NCBI RefSeq assembly: GCF_005239225.2
Contig: NC_133300.1
Span: 19,457,584 to 19,521,583 of the forward strand
DNA from: Populus alba
Taxonomy: Eukaryota > Streptophyta > Magnoliopsida > Malpighiales > Salicaceae
Length of the DNA stretch: 64,000 bases
Reading direction: 5' to 3'
The notes under the pieces were generated by a model. The model ran no database searches and was not told where the DNA came from. It was given only the letters and a program-made list of their open reading frames with translations. Positions 11,266-22,564 of this stretch are shown piece after piece (within the stretch, counting starts at the first letter, position 1; each line of letters starts with the position of its first letter). Position numbers and translations under genes: made by a program.

Positions 11266-12765
11266 CTAGAAGCCAGCAAGATTCATCAGTTTCTTCCAAG
11301 CAGGCCTGCTTGAAATGTCCTCCCACCAAGCATTCAATTTCTTTCTGTCCTTCACCAAGTGCCCTAATCCAGCTTCGTTGACTAGGTATCTGGTGGCCGG
11401 CAGGTGGCTTAAATCAGCAAGAGTGAAGCTATCTCCGGCTAAATATTTGCTCTTGGACAACCTTTGCTCATACACATCCAACACCTTCTCTAGCTTTTCC
11501 TCGCAAGTCTTGACCAGCTCGGAGTCACCTTGCTGCCCAATTCTGGGCAGGATTAGAACTTGGAAGACTATGTTGAACACCAGATCATTGAAGTTGTGGG
11601 CTTCAATTTCTAGCCATTGATCTACCAGAGCTTTCTCTTCTAGTGTATTTCCAAGCAGATTAGGTCCACGGTCTTCATACTTTGTTGCATAGTATCTTAT
11701 GATTGCTCTGGACTCTGAAGGAAAATTTGAGAAAACACCCACAGAAAAAAAAGATTATAGATTCATTAAATGATGTTTACCAATTATGAAAAACGAAATT
11801 GGAAATTCATTCAGTTTTTCAGAAAGTTATTCTCAGAAACAAAACATTAAGAAATATTTATTAATTGAAAATGAAAATTGTTTTATTCAAAACACGTGTT
11901 TTCTAGTTTTTCTAGAAAACTAAAAGAATACCAAATTAGTTTTTTCTTTTCTTTTATTTTCAAGTTCTTCATTTAAAAATAAGGATTTTTTTATTCACGT
12001 GATAGTAATATTCCTTCTATATAATTTTAAATTTAAGTAAAAAAATGGCCCTTTTTAAAAAAAAAATATTTAATAAACTTGTTTACTTAATTCCCATAAA
12101 AAGTATTTTCTAGAATAAATAAAAAACTAGAGATGAAAATAATAAAAAGAAAAAAAAGATTATTTTATGAGAATAAAAACAAAAAGATGATACCGTCACT
12201 CTTACCAAAAAGCTTGAAATCACCATCTTCAACAACAGGAACTTGCCCAAAAGGCTGGAAAAGAAAATATGCAAATAATTACATCAATAATTCATCGAAT
12301 AAGGAGTTATATGTGCTCTAAAAAACAGAGTTATACAATTTTCATGATTTAATTATTTCAGCATACAAACAAAACTAATAATCATTGCGAATATTCTCCT
12401 CCCTTTCTCTCAATTTTTAAAAATACACCAAATTAATAACCTTATTTTTATATATATGATACCATCAGGAAACACAACTTCGTTTCATATGAATTGGTTC
12501 GAAGACATCTTTAACCATTTTTTATAAATAAATATTTTTATAAGAAGATATCGTTTCATAAAAAAATAATCATGAGAGAGAGGCAAGCCAAAGTAGCTTG
12601 CAATAACGTTCTCTCTACCTGTTTGAGGAGGAATTCAGGTAGCTTCTGCTCACCGGAATCAAGATCAACATGTACAAGATCAAATTCCACTCCTTTCTCT
12701 AAGAGGCAAGCCATGACCCTTTGTGGGCAAACAGCCATGGCAGGACCATACACTTTAACAACCAT
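11266..12765 (-). CDS. Phi-class glutathione transferase (GSTF), serine-less
   Basis: Three exons, 12765-12619, 12254-12206 and 11714-11266, join in phase to give 214 residues, the usual GSTF length. The 49-nt middle exon is typical of phi-class genes. The N-terminal thioredoxin-like domain has 'PFGQVPVVEDGDFKLFESRA' (residues 50-69), which carries the cis-Pro and glutathione gamma-Glu contacts ('ESRA'). The C-terminal helical domain follows, with 'KYLAGDSFTLADLSHLP'. GSTFs are cytosolic enzymes that conjugate or reduce with glutathione. The active-site loop reads GPAMAVCPQR where phi enzymes usually have an 'S/T' after 'GPA.' (for example GPAIST). Alanine holds the usual Ser position and a Cys lies two residues later. 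Activity may therefore be altered toward Cys chemistry or binding only. The 3' exon end carries no damage. A TATA motif lies ~115 bp upstream of the ATG. Confidence 0.93.
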
Positions 12766-12876
12766 GATCGATGAATTCTCTGAAACTTACCACTCACTAA
12801 ATAAAACAAAGAGAATCTTGAGCTTTCCCAAATTAAGAAGGATAGATAATTTTCAGTACAGATCCCAATATGGTCA

Positions 12877-12884
12877 TATTTATA
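12877..12884 (-). promoter_or_regulatory. Probable TATA box of the GST gene
   Basis: On the minus strand the octamer TATAAATA lies 112-119 bases upstream of the GST start codon at 12765. This would give a ~80-base 5' leader. No experimental start is visible. Confidence 0.5.
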
Positions 12885-14330
12885 GAAGAATATCGTTGGT
12901 TACAAGCCGGGGGTTGTCACGTGAGCTCTGCCACAAGAACTCGAGGCTTGCCAAGCAAGTCAAAGCAACATCGAATGAATTCTTCCCATTTTATGGTTAT
13001 GGGGGTTGTCACATGCAAGAACAACCGGTTGGTGGAGGCCAAACTTTGGGAACTTTAAATTATTTCGGTTCACGTGGATGAATATTGTACATAATCATTA
13101 ATGTATAGTATTTAGTTGAAAGTTTTTTTTTTAATAAAAATATTAATGGTATCTTTTTTATATCCAAATATATTTTGAAAATTATCGTCTACTAAACGAT
13201 ATCACACCTACTTTATATAAGTAGCTAGTAATTATAACGTGAGTAAAATTGATTTTCTTTTAAAGATGAAAATGTATTTTTAATGATTTTAATTATCCTT
13301 AGTTCAAGATTATAAAAAAAAAACATATAAAATACTTTTTTATATATTTGATTGAATGTTATTAAATTTGATTATACCTACTTCAGGTTGAGTTTCTGAA
13401 ATTTAATTGTCAAATCCAATACACTTAATAAATAAATTCCATCAAAACAAAGTTCAAATTATAATGTTTTAAGTTATGACACATCAACCTGAATTAAAAT
13501 GTTCAATCCATGACACCACTCAAAGTTGAGGTTATAGACGGAACCAAATTTATAATATTAATTTTGATTTTATTTATATTATAAAGTGTGTGTTTAAGAT
13601 TATGATACAAGATACTTTTTAAAATAATCTTTTATTTAAAATATATCCAAATAATTTTTTTTTAATATTTATATTTTAATATTAACACATTTAAATTATT
13701 AAAAAAAACTTCTAAAAACATAAGCAAAGCGCTTCAAAACACACCCGAGGTCAAGGTCACCTGAAGTCTCTTTCCGTAAGCGTTGCAGCACGCAAGGTCT
13801 TTTTGCCCGATTTGGACACAGCATATATTAATTACAATTCTTTCATCTTGAATGATTATCTTCCCTTCATTGCATTCAAGTAATTTCTGATGAACATTCC
13901 CGAATCCATTTCCTGGCGTTTGTTTCAAATGTGGAATCTACAGGGAGGAAAAAGTACTGCGTGGATCAACCATTTAGAATTTGGTAATGATATATTTTAC
14001 ACTCTTCTTCTTCTCTTGTTCTTTCACTTGGTGACTTGTCTTGTGTTGATCTTCAAATCTTGTTAGCTCTACATGGACCTAAAAGCAAAGGCCACATTAC
14101 TCTGGAAACACTAGAGGAAGGCCATCCAATCTGTTGCTAGAAATGCAAAATGCCTAACCAAGTGATCTTGTTTCGCTCTTTGCAATTCACTGTAGGGTTC
14201 AAGCCTTCAAATGTAATTGAATTTCATTCTAACTTTCAATGTAATACTTGCATGCTGGTATACAATACAATATTTAAACCATTTTATCCACTAGGTATAA
14301 AATACTCGAGTTTCAAGTTCATATTGCAGT
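12885..14330. other. Intergenic region between GST promoter and phytoene synthase 3' end
   Basis: No gene is supported. 12890-13080 is GC-richer than its surroundings and contains 'gtcacgtgagct' (a CACGTG core at 12918-12923), plausibly part of the GST promoter. 13090-13730 is AT-rich filler. 13730-14330 probably includes the phytoene synthase 3' UTR and downstream DNA. Confidence 0.4.
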
Positions 14331-17300
14331 TTATGTTTTTGCCAGAGGAGATGGCACTAGCGATGATGGACTAATGAGGGATTTTGCATATGCAACTGGC
14401 AAAGCAACTATCTTCTTGGCTTTTCTCACATATGCCCTCTTTGTGAAGCTGTTGTAATCGTTAGCCTCTATCTCGTCTAGTATTTGGCGATATAGCAGCA
14501 AGGATGCCCAAACCTGCAACATCCGAAAACATTGCGCAATCATAAGCAAGAGTAGGCGGAAAAGATACTATCGATGATTATCGAAAGAACATCCTAGCTA
14601 CGATTCTAAATTTCTCAGTCGGAAATGCTGATCCTTCCGTTAGTTTGGCGTGATCACAATGCTAAATCGTTCGATTGCTGAAAAGATGAATTTCTGATCT
14701 TGGTAATCATGAGAACATTGTAGGATATATAAAGCTTAGCATGGTCCTATTTACCGCAACAGAAATATCGAAAACAAAACAAAAGGGCAAAACCATAAAT
14801 GAGGACAATAGCCATGACCTTCCCTGGCCAGGCTTCTCTTGTGTGTGATTGCCATCGAAAGACCAGAAAACAGCTGGTTTTGTGTCGATTAAGGTGCATG
14901 TGTTCAAAGAAAATCAAATGATGATTTTTGATCTTCAATTAGTTTCATGATTTCCATTTTTTTTAATTTTTAATTCATTTTTCCATTGTTCACTAAAGGT
15001 TAAGATTCATTATTTTGCTATTGAGATATCGATAGAAGTTCTTGATTGTTTACCGGCCATCGACTTGCAGCACTCAATTCTGTCACTCCTTTCTCAGCCT
15101 CATCAAAGAACATCCTTGCTCTCTTAATTTGATTCTTCATAAAGTTTCTCCACTTATCTGTCACCTTTCCAGCAAATATGTCATCATCAGAAAGCCCTGC
15201 CTGTGTCAGCTCATCTTGTGGTAGATAAACCCTTCCTCTTCTTGCACTGCAAACAAAGTCAACAGAAAAGGAAAAGCTAAGGATACAAAAAGATGATTCA
15301 CCATACCAAAGAAAAAAAAAAAAAAAAAATACATGACAAGAATTAGTTCATAAGATACTATTCAATGCAGCATTTAATTCTAGATTATTTCTCAATTGAC
15401 TCCCTAAAAAGAAAGTGAAGGCTCTAGACAGCTTGTGCAAAGTATTTTTTTTTTTATTGTGACTCCAAGTTTGCAGCAGACAACACTCTGCACTTACTCT
15501 TCTCCAACATCCCTAAGTATGTTAGTGAGCTGATTAGCTATCCCCAATGCCAAGGCAGCATTATAAACACTCTCAGTCGAAGCCTGTGATTCAGGTGCAA
15601 TGCCCATGACTGGAACACTCATTAATCCAACAGTCCCAGCAACATAATAACAGTAAAGATAGAGCTCATCAAAGTTTTGGTATCTTGATTTCCTCAAGTC
15701 CATCCTCATTCCTTGAATCATATCTTTGAATGGCTGAAACAAGGTATCATACAAAAAAATCAGACATGAATCTCGCTTAGACACAACATCACTGGAAATG
15801 CTTTTATAGTATCATTGCATTAAAGTGACTAACATTAAATAGTAATGGAATTCATGTGAAGTGAACAAATTAAGATTCTAGTTTTAGGACATGACTGCAG
15901 ATTAAAAAAAAAAACCGTTTCCAATAGCTACTAGAACAAGTCGGAAAAGTATGACCGCTGAGAGTACCCAATAAACACAGAAATGGCACTCCACATTCAT
16001 GTTGGAAAGTAATCTCAGAATTATCTACAGCTACAAAGGAAATTACAGTTCAAATACAAGCTGCCTGCTACTTGCACATTGCATATAGAAATAAACTAAA
16101 GTCGCCAGCAAGCACGATATTTTGCAATGCCAAAATTATTTTTGATTGGTAACAGAGTAACTATTTTTCAATTGAGAAGTACTTTGATTTTGAAAGTACT
16201 GCCTAACCTGAATATCAACAGGAAATTTTCCAACTGTGTCTGCTAGAGCAGCATCCATCATATCAAATGGACGCCCTTGGAAAAGATCTTCCAACCTTGC
16301 CTCCCACCTATCTAAAGCTGTTGGTGTAATGTGTGAAGCATTAGGCCCGTCGACAAGCTCATCGGTCCTCCTACACCACACTACATGTGCAGAAAACATT
16401 GTAAGAAAGGAAAAGGTTCATTCCCTGTCTTGAGAGTCTTCGTCTCTTACATTCATAGACAATAACCTTCGAATATCATATACCATATAGAACTGATCAA
16501 ACTTGATTTCAATCATGAATCGGAAGAATAATATTAAGGGTAAGCATCAGGTGTTAGATAGTGTAACCAGTTCACAGCATGCTTGATTTCTCTTCGAGAA
16601 ATATTGTCTTCAAAATTCCAAGTACATGATTATCACATTTTAAAAATAAATTCCATGAAAAGAGCACTTAAGGCTTGACATATATCCTAGACAGGAAAAG
16701 ATAAGTTCTTATGGTTCACATAATATACAATTAGCTGCACAATTAGCACCATGATTTCATAAGCTCCCAAAAATAACATCTCTTTTTTATTTCAGAATAC
16801 TTTGCTCATCATTTGATTATCAAATCCCATCAGAACACATGTATGCTGTATAGGATTGAAATCACTCTCCTCCAACTTCTAAATTCTCTGAATATTCCAA
16901 GGTGAAAAGAGAAAATCACTCACCATATATGGCCCAAATAGCCCTTCTCCGTTCAGGGGTCATGAGCAGAGTTCCTGAGAAAGCAAAAGGCAAATGAGAA
17001 AACCAATCACAAGTACAACGTATAACAGATTCAAAAGCCAGCAAGAGCCAAAAATCAAAATTCCATTAACTGAACAACAGGAAGCTAACCCAGGTAAAAA
17101 GTCTTGGCATACTCAGCACAAACTTCTCCACACCGATCATAAGCTTCACTCAACAAGCTCAAAGTCCCTGGAAGAACAGCATCTGGTTTCACATCCAGAT
17201 CACCTCTGGACTTCAGTTCTTTCTTAACCAGAGCTGCCTGCTTCAGCACCACATTGTAAACCATCTCCTCGGATGACAAAACAGCCATTTCTCCAGCATG

Positions 17301-17561
17301 GCTTGCTACCATGCTTGATATCACAGGCAGTTTGCTTCCATTACTTCTACCACCTAAATACCCCAAATCTGGATTGGCAGAGCATGACTTCCATTCCTGT
17401 TTCCTACCCTTTTTTTCTCCAAGCTTAAAAAACAAACTCCGATCTCTAGAATTACCAAACTTCGTTGAATCCAGAACCCTGACAGAATCCAGGAATCGAA
17501 GACAATTGGTAACATCTGTGCTTGGATTGGCACTACCAACCCAAAACAATGCTACAGTCAT
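14331..17561 (-). CDS. PSY: Phytoene synthase (carotenoid entry enzyme)
   Basis: Six coding exons, 17561-17090, 16974-16924, 16380-16208, 15733-15498, 15246-15054 and 14513-14331, total 1308 nt (435 residues). The internal exon sizes 51/173/236/193 match the conserved PSY gene structure. PSY joins two geranylgeranyl diphosphates to phytoene in plastids, the committed step to carotenoids. The first ~90 residues are a Ser/Arg-rich transit-type region. Both Asp-rich motifs are intact: RRTDELVDG (exon 3) and [18 protein letters not shown] (exons 4-5). '[20 protein letters not shown]' crosses exons 2-3, and '[20 protein letters not shown]' starts the last exon. The start was placed at 'MTVALFWVG' by similarity to PSY N-termini. 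An in-frame ATG nine codons upstream (17588) is possible. A 5'-UTR intron is likely, since a donor-like 'gagGTTAGC' is visible near 17898 on the minus strand. Confidence 0.96.
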
Positions 17562-17699
17562 TTCAAAAACTAGTCTTTTTGTTACCAAACTCTCCTGGGA
17601 ACCTCCTTCAACAATCCCAATTCACTCAAAACACACAAGTTTTCTTCTTTTCAAGATAAACCCACTTCAACTTTACAAGCGAGGTTCATAAAAAGTAGC

Positions 17700-18350
17700 T
17701 AGCTGACTTCCCTTACACATGAAAAGCAAACCAACTTTTTCAAAATGAACCCATTATAGACCACCAGCAAGTGAAGCTTTGTTTAAGCTTATCTGTAACT
17801 GAAACATTAAAAAAGAAATCATAGCCATAAACTATATAAAACGAGGATGATAAAGATTATGTTATGTGATGATAAACTGATGATAAAAAGCTAACCTCTT
17901 TCGCTGTTTTTTTTTGCACCACTCCCTTGACAACAAAGAACTTTCACCAATAAATTAAGACAACAACTCTTTTACAAGTACCGACCTCTCATGAATTGAA
18001 AAACTAACAACGGCCCACTAAACAAACTCTCCACCCTTCCAGAGGCTCCTACAAAAAATGACAACGTTTTTGTTTTGTTCTTGTTCTTGTCCGGCTATAA
18101 ACCCGTTTGTATCCGGATTTGGTTTCAAGCTGGTGACCCAAACCTTTTGAGTTTGAAAGCGCAGTGTATTTGTCGCTTGTAATATTATCTCAGATTTGAA
18201 TTTAATGAATAATTTATTTTAAAAAATATATGTTCAATTAAGGATGGACTTGTCAAAAACTCCATTAAATGAAAAAAAAGACGGCATTACATAAGTCTAA
18301 TTTATCGCCATTTCATAAGCAACAAAGAACTAATGTGTATAACGATTTGA
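17700..18350. promoter_or_regulatory. Proximal upstream region and probable 5' leader of phytoene synthase
   Basis: Just upstream of the PSY start (minus strand), this span should hold the 5' UTR, a possible leader intron (donor-like site near 17898, acceptor-like 'ttacag' near 17800) and the core promoter. No competing open frame is convincing. Assignments within it are inferred from position. Confidence 0.4.
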
Positions 18351-18646
18351 GTGATGTTTACTGCTGCGGGTGGAGCATTGACCCAACTTTGAACTTGGAC
18401 ATTTTTTTTTGGTGGGTCAAAAAAGGGAATTATGAAAAGAGCAATGAAATCTCAATGAGATGGACACGTCGACGTATCCACCAATCGATGGAGGATAACG
18501 TTATCAAAAGGGTGGCAGAAAAGGCCTGGGCCATTGAGGGGGCAGATGTACACGTGGCGAACGATGAATGAACAGTTAAAGTAGCCCCAGGAAGATCCTC
18601 TGAGGATATTATTATAGATACCAGTGCTCCTGCAAAGAAAGAAAAA
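18351..18646. promoter_or_regulatory. Duplicated noncoding cassette, block 1, PSY-proximal copy
   Basis: This ~300-bp block is repeated at 20746-21067 at high identity, starting with 'gtgatgtttactgctg.ggg'. It contains the palindrome GATAACGTTATC (18494-18505, conserved in both copies) and a G-box CACGTG (18551-18556). It ends near 'gaggatattattat'. G-box plus GATA/I-box combinations are known from light-regulated plant promoters. The block lies 0.8-1.1 kb upstream of the PSY start, so a regulatory role is plausible but inferred. No reading frame is shared between the two copies. Confidence 0.5.
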
Positions 18647-19261
18647 AGATTGATTGGTGGGGGGCACCTTCTCCAGCAATGGAAATGGGTTAGGTCGAAA
18701 TTCTTATTGTTTTCTTTTCTCTTCCTTCCAGGAGTTTTCGTGTCAAAAAAAAAATTAAAAATAAAATTAATTCAATAATTTAAAATAAGTTTTGAAAATA
18801 TAATTTATATTATTTTTTTAATATAATTTTTCAAATAATAATTATTTAGATTTAAAATTTTCATGGACCTACACACTACTTTTATGTTTAATTTCTTTTA
18901 AATAAATAAAAATAATGAGATTTAAATTCATGATCATTTAGTTATCAAAACTTTAATAACATATCAAAAAACTAATTTAACATTAAAACTTAATTTATTA
19001 GATCAGAAATCTCAAGATATGATTTAAATTGTAAAGTAAAGTCTTAATATATAATTTATATTATTTTTTAATATTTTAAATGTGGTGTAAAATAATTTTT
19101 TCTTGAAAATATATTAAAATAATTTTTTAAAATTTTTATTTTTACCCTTTACATCAATCGCATAAAAGAAACATTAAAACAAACATCAATTTAATGTTAT
19201 TTTCAGACCAAAAATTATTTCAAAAAAATCCAAAAATAAAAACAGAATCTGCATCGAGCAC

Positions 19262-19472
19262 CCCTAATTAGGTTTTTGTTTTGTTGTAAAGGAAAAGTAA
19301 ACTGATTGTGTGACGTGTGGACCACGATTGTTGGGATTTGTGGATGTGTTCACACTTGTTCTTCATGGGGTTAGAGGTATTCTCTGAGACACGTAGCCCG
19401 CCACCTTTTTTTAATTACTATTCTCATCCTTTTCGTTTTCTTGAATGCCTGTATTTTTCCCGTGGAATATAC
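19262..19472. repeat. Duplicated noncoding cassette, block 2, PSY-proximal copy
   Basis: This is matched by 21352-21562. Shared stretches include 'taggtttttg.cttgttg', 'ttcatggggttagaggtatt', 'gacacgtagcc' and 'ttaattactatt'. Blocks 1 and 2 are in the same order in both copies, about 0.6 kb apart here and 0.3 kb apart in the distal copy. The two copies sit ~2.1-2.4 kb apart, so one segment of about 1.1 kb was duplicated and the AT-rich interior diverged or was replaced. Confidence 0.7.
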
Positions 19473-19552
19473 ATGGCCAATGACAGGGTAACTTGCTGGT
19501 TGTATTAGGGTTTGATCAAGGAAGTGTTTCTTCTTCAACTTGGCTACTACAA

Positions 19553-19622
19553 CTCTATATACATACATATATACATATACATATATACATATACATATAA
19601 TACATATATATATATACACACG
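19553..19622. repeat. TACA/TA microsatellite
   Basis: Alternating 'atacatatatacatatac' units form a ~70-bp simple repeat between the two cassette copies. It generates the spurious Tyr/Ile/Cys-rich frame on the minus strand here. Confidence 0.85.
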
Positions 19623-19679
19623 CCTCATTGTTGTCTTTTTCATTGGACAATAAACAGTAAGTTTTGTTTAATCTTTAAC

Positions 19680-20745
19680 GGATTATGAGAGTTATATTAG
19701 ATCTAGACTTGAAAAGTTTTTTAAATTTGGATTAAAATTTTGTTTTAAATCTATTTTTGGGTTTTCAAGAGTTATTACGTGGCATAGAAAGAGATGGTAT
19801 TGTTTGGTTATTTTTAAGTAAAATGGGTTGAAAATAGATTTTTAAATTTAAAAACTATTTTTCTTGATTTTCCAGTAACCAATAATAACTAGATTCTAAA
19901 CGATGTGTCTTTTTCGACCAAAAACGTTGCGTCGGGCAAATTTTTCTCTACAAAAATAAATGATCATGTTTAAAATAAAACTTGGCGTAACCAAGTGCAT
20001 GTTTTTGAGTGGTTAAAATATTGGATTTAAAATTTCTTGAGCTTCCCCCGCATGTTGGAACCCTAATGTTTGTCGAATCCTCTACAATATAAAACAGGTA
20101 CCTGATCTATCAATATTGAGTGACAACAAAGATTTTGAATTAAATAGAGAAAGACTCGCTTAATTAGTTTATGATATGTTCACTCTTTTTCGTTTACACA
20201 TGTGATGTCTTAAGCATTATTAATGTGAATTCAAGTTAACAAATTATGAATAGAAAATTTATTGAATTTATTATTTTTCATTTCAATTTTATTTTTAGAT
20301 ATTTAATTAATTTTGAATTAATATTTATAATTTATCTCAATTTATTTTTTATAGAGTTATTCTAATCTCAAATAAATATTACAAGTTAAGAGGTTAACTC
20401 ATGCAATCTCAAACAAATACCTCAAACAAAATTTTCATTATTTAATTATAATTAAATTTGATTAAAATTGAAGGAAAAAAAAAAGTAGGAAAGGTTCCGA
20501 AATAAAAAAAAAAAAACATGCTGATATTATAATATAATTTGTATTTGTTTTGATTTGGAAATGAGACATTCATATCTCGTCATTATTATCCTGAATCGTG
20601 TTATTTATAGAAAAAAAAATCAAAAATATTAATTAAAATACCAAAATAATATTATCAAAGATATTTACAAGATCAATCCAAATACTGTTATATATGCTTA
20701 AATAATGTATTGTATACGGCTGTTTGACTTGATGTAGGGCTTTTA
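19680..20745. other. AT-rich spacer between duplicated cassettes
   Basis: No gene or clear element. The sequence is AT-rich with poly-A/T runs. The direct copies on either side make this the spacer of the duplication. Confidence 0.4.
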
Positions 20746-21067
20746 GTGATGTTTACTGCTGTGGGTGGAGGACCATTGACCCGATTGACCCAATAAATTA
20801 ATAACCCAACTTTGAATTTGGACCTTTTTTTTTTGGTGGGTCAAAAAAGGTACTATAAAAAGAGCAATGAAATCTAAATGAGATTGACACGTAGACACAT
20901 CCACCAATCAATGGAAGATAACGTTATCAAGAGGGTGGCAGAAAAGGCCATGGGGGGCAGATGTACACGTTGCAAACGATGAATGCACAATTAAAGCAGC
21001 CCCAAGATCCTTTGAGGATATTATTATGCATACCTACCAGGCTACCACTACTCCTCCAAAGAAAATA
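20746..21067. repeat. Duplicated noncoding cassette, block 1, distal copy
   Basis: This is the distal copy of 18351-18646. The GATAACGTTATC palindrome is intact (20917-20928), but the G-box core has changed to CACGTT (20966-20971). A short insertion 'ccgattgacccaataaatta' is present relative to the proximal copy. An (AAT)n tract follows at 21067-21086. Confidence 0.72.
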
Positions 21068-21351
21068 AATAATAATAATAATAATAATTCTTATACAATT
21101 AATTTATTTTTTAATAATTATAAATTTAATTTTTTAGTTACTAAAAATTTATATAATTATTATAAAATTTAAAAAATTAAATGATATTTATATAAGCTGG
21201 TCCGTATACCTATATTAATTAAAAAAAATATCAATGAAAATGGGTTGGTTGAAATTATTTCTTCTTTTTCTTTCAATTTTTTTTCTAAATATTAATTTAA
21301 TATTTTTTTAAGTTAACATTTAAAATTAAAAACAAAAAATTATGAGAGACA

Positions 21352-21562
21352 ACCTAAATAGGTTTTTGTCTTGTTGTGGAGGAAAAGAAAACTGTTTGGG
21401 GGACATGAAGACAACAATTGTTGGAATTTGTGGACGTGTCCACCCTTATTGTTCATGGGGTTAGAGGTATTTTCTTTTAGACACGTAGCCGACCACCTTT
21501 TTTTTAATTACTATTTTCGTCCTTTCATTCTCTTGAATGACTTGTATTTTCCTTTAGAATAT
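21352..21562. repeat. Duplicated noncoding cassette, block 2, distal copy
   Basis: This is the distal copy of 19262-19472, ending at the 'ttagaatatac' that corresponds to 'gtggaatatac' in the proximal copy. The 85-codon frame starting at 21371 is not conserved in the other copy and is not considered a gene. Confidence 0.7.
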
Positions 21563-22027
21563 ACTAATTTACATCTACATGCTATGCTGTGGGGTTATGA
21601 ATTTTTTAAACATAAAAAAAAAACTTAATTCTCATAAGATTCTTTAGTGTTATAATTAAATTTGAAAATGCAGTCGTTTTAATTATTTTATTAAAATAAC
21701 TTTTTTCTAGTAATATATTTATTGTTTATTTTAGCTAGCACCAGATTTTTAATTAGAATCATTGTTTTTATTTCTTTAATACCTTATAGTTGTTAAAACA
21801 AGTTAATAAACGATCTTAAAGTAACATGTTTATAGTTTATGTGATTAAAAACTATAAATATAAATGTGATGAAATCATATTTAGAATCAATTTATAAATT
21901 TTGTTTTCATTCACTCGAATAAAGGCAAGGATGGAGGGATTTTTTGCCTCTGTAAGGGTAAAGTTGAAGGCACGCAAAATTTATTAACTTCCTGAAGGCA
22001 TGTAAAATATTTTGGAATATTTGAAAG

Positions 22028-22205
22028 TGTGGTTGTGGGTATTTTTTTAAAGTGTTTTTTATTTGAAAATAAATTAAAATAATATTTTTTTTATTCTAAA
22101 AAAATTATTTTTAATATGAACATATCAAAATAATATAAAAATATATAAAAAATTAATTTAAAATAAAAAAAAAAGTTAAATTTGTTTAAAATATAAAATC
22201 AAACA
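22028..22205. mobile_element. MITE fragment, GTGTTTG family
   Basis: It starts 'gtgtggttgtgggtattttt' and continues with the same 'aataaattaaaataatattt' interior as the fuller copy at 23368-23580. The right terminal inverted repeat is not recognisable, so the copy is truncated. Confidence 0.45.
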
Positions 22206-22450
22206 AAACAACAGTAAGTGTCCTCTGACTCCATAGATCTTCGTGTTCAAATTTATACAGTAAATAATTTTTTATTTACTGTTTGGGCCGCAACCCAAAC
22301 AACCAAGAAGAACCGGCGGACAACTGTTCTCCATTCACAACTATTAAGCCACAACCAAGATTGGACAATTGTTTTTCAATCGTCGTTGTTGGGCCACAAC
22401 CTAAACAACAAAGATTGGACAGCTATTGTCTATTCACAACTTTGGGCCTA
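22206..22450. repeat. Degenerate three-unit tandem repeat
   Basis: Three diverged units of 50-60 bp share 'gggccacaacc.aaacaac' and 'agattggacaa.t.tt' cores: about 22284-22345, 22346-22388 and 22389-22445. The repeat gives an apparent 77-codon frame with repeating residues but no recognisable protein. It is GC-richer than the surrounding DNA. Confidence 0.5.
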
Positions 22451-22564
22451 GTCTAATTTAGCAACCGAGCAACTTGTCGGGCCTAAAAGCCCAACCAAAT
22501 AAAGACTCCATCCAAAGGCCTAGCTAGGCAGAAAAGGAATGGCGTGCCACACAATGTATTTTCT

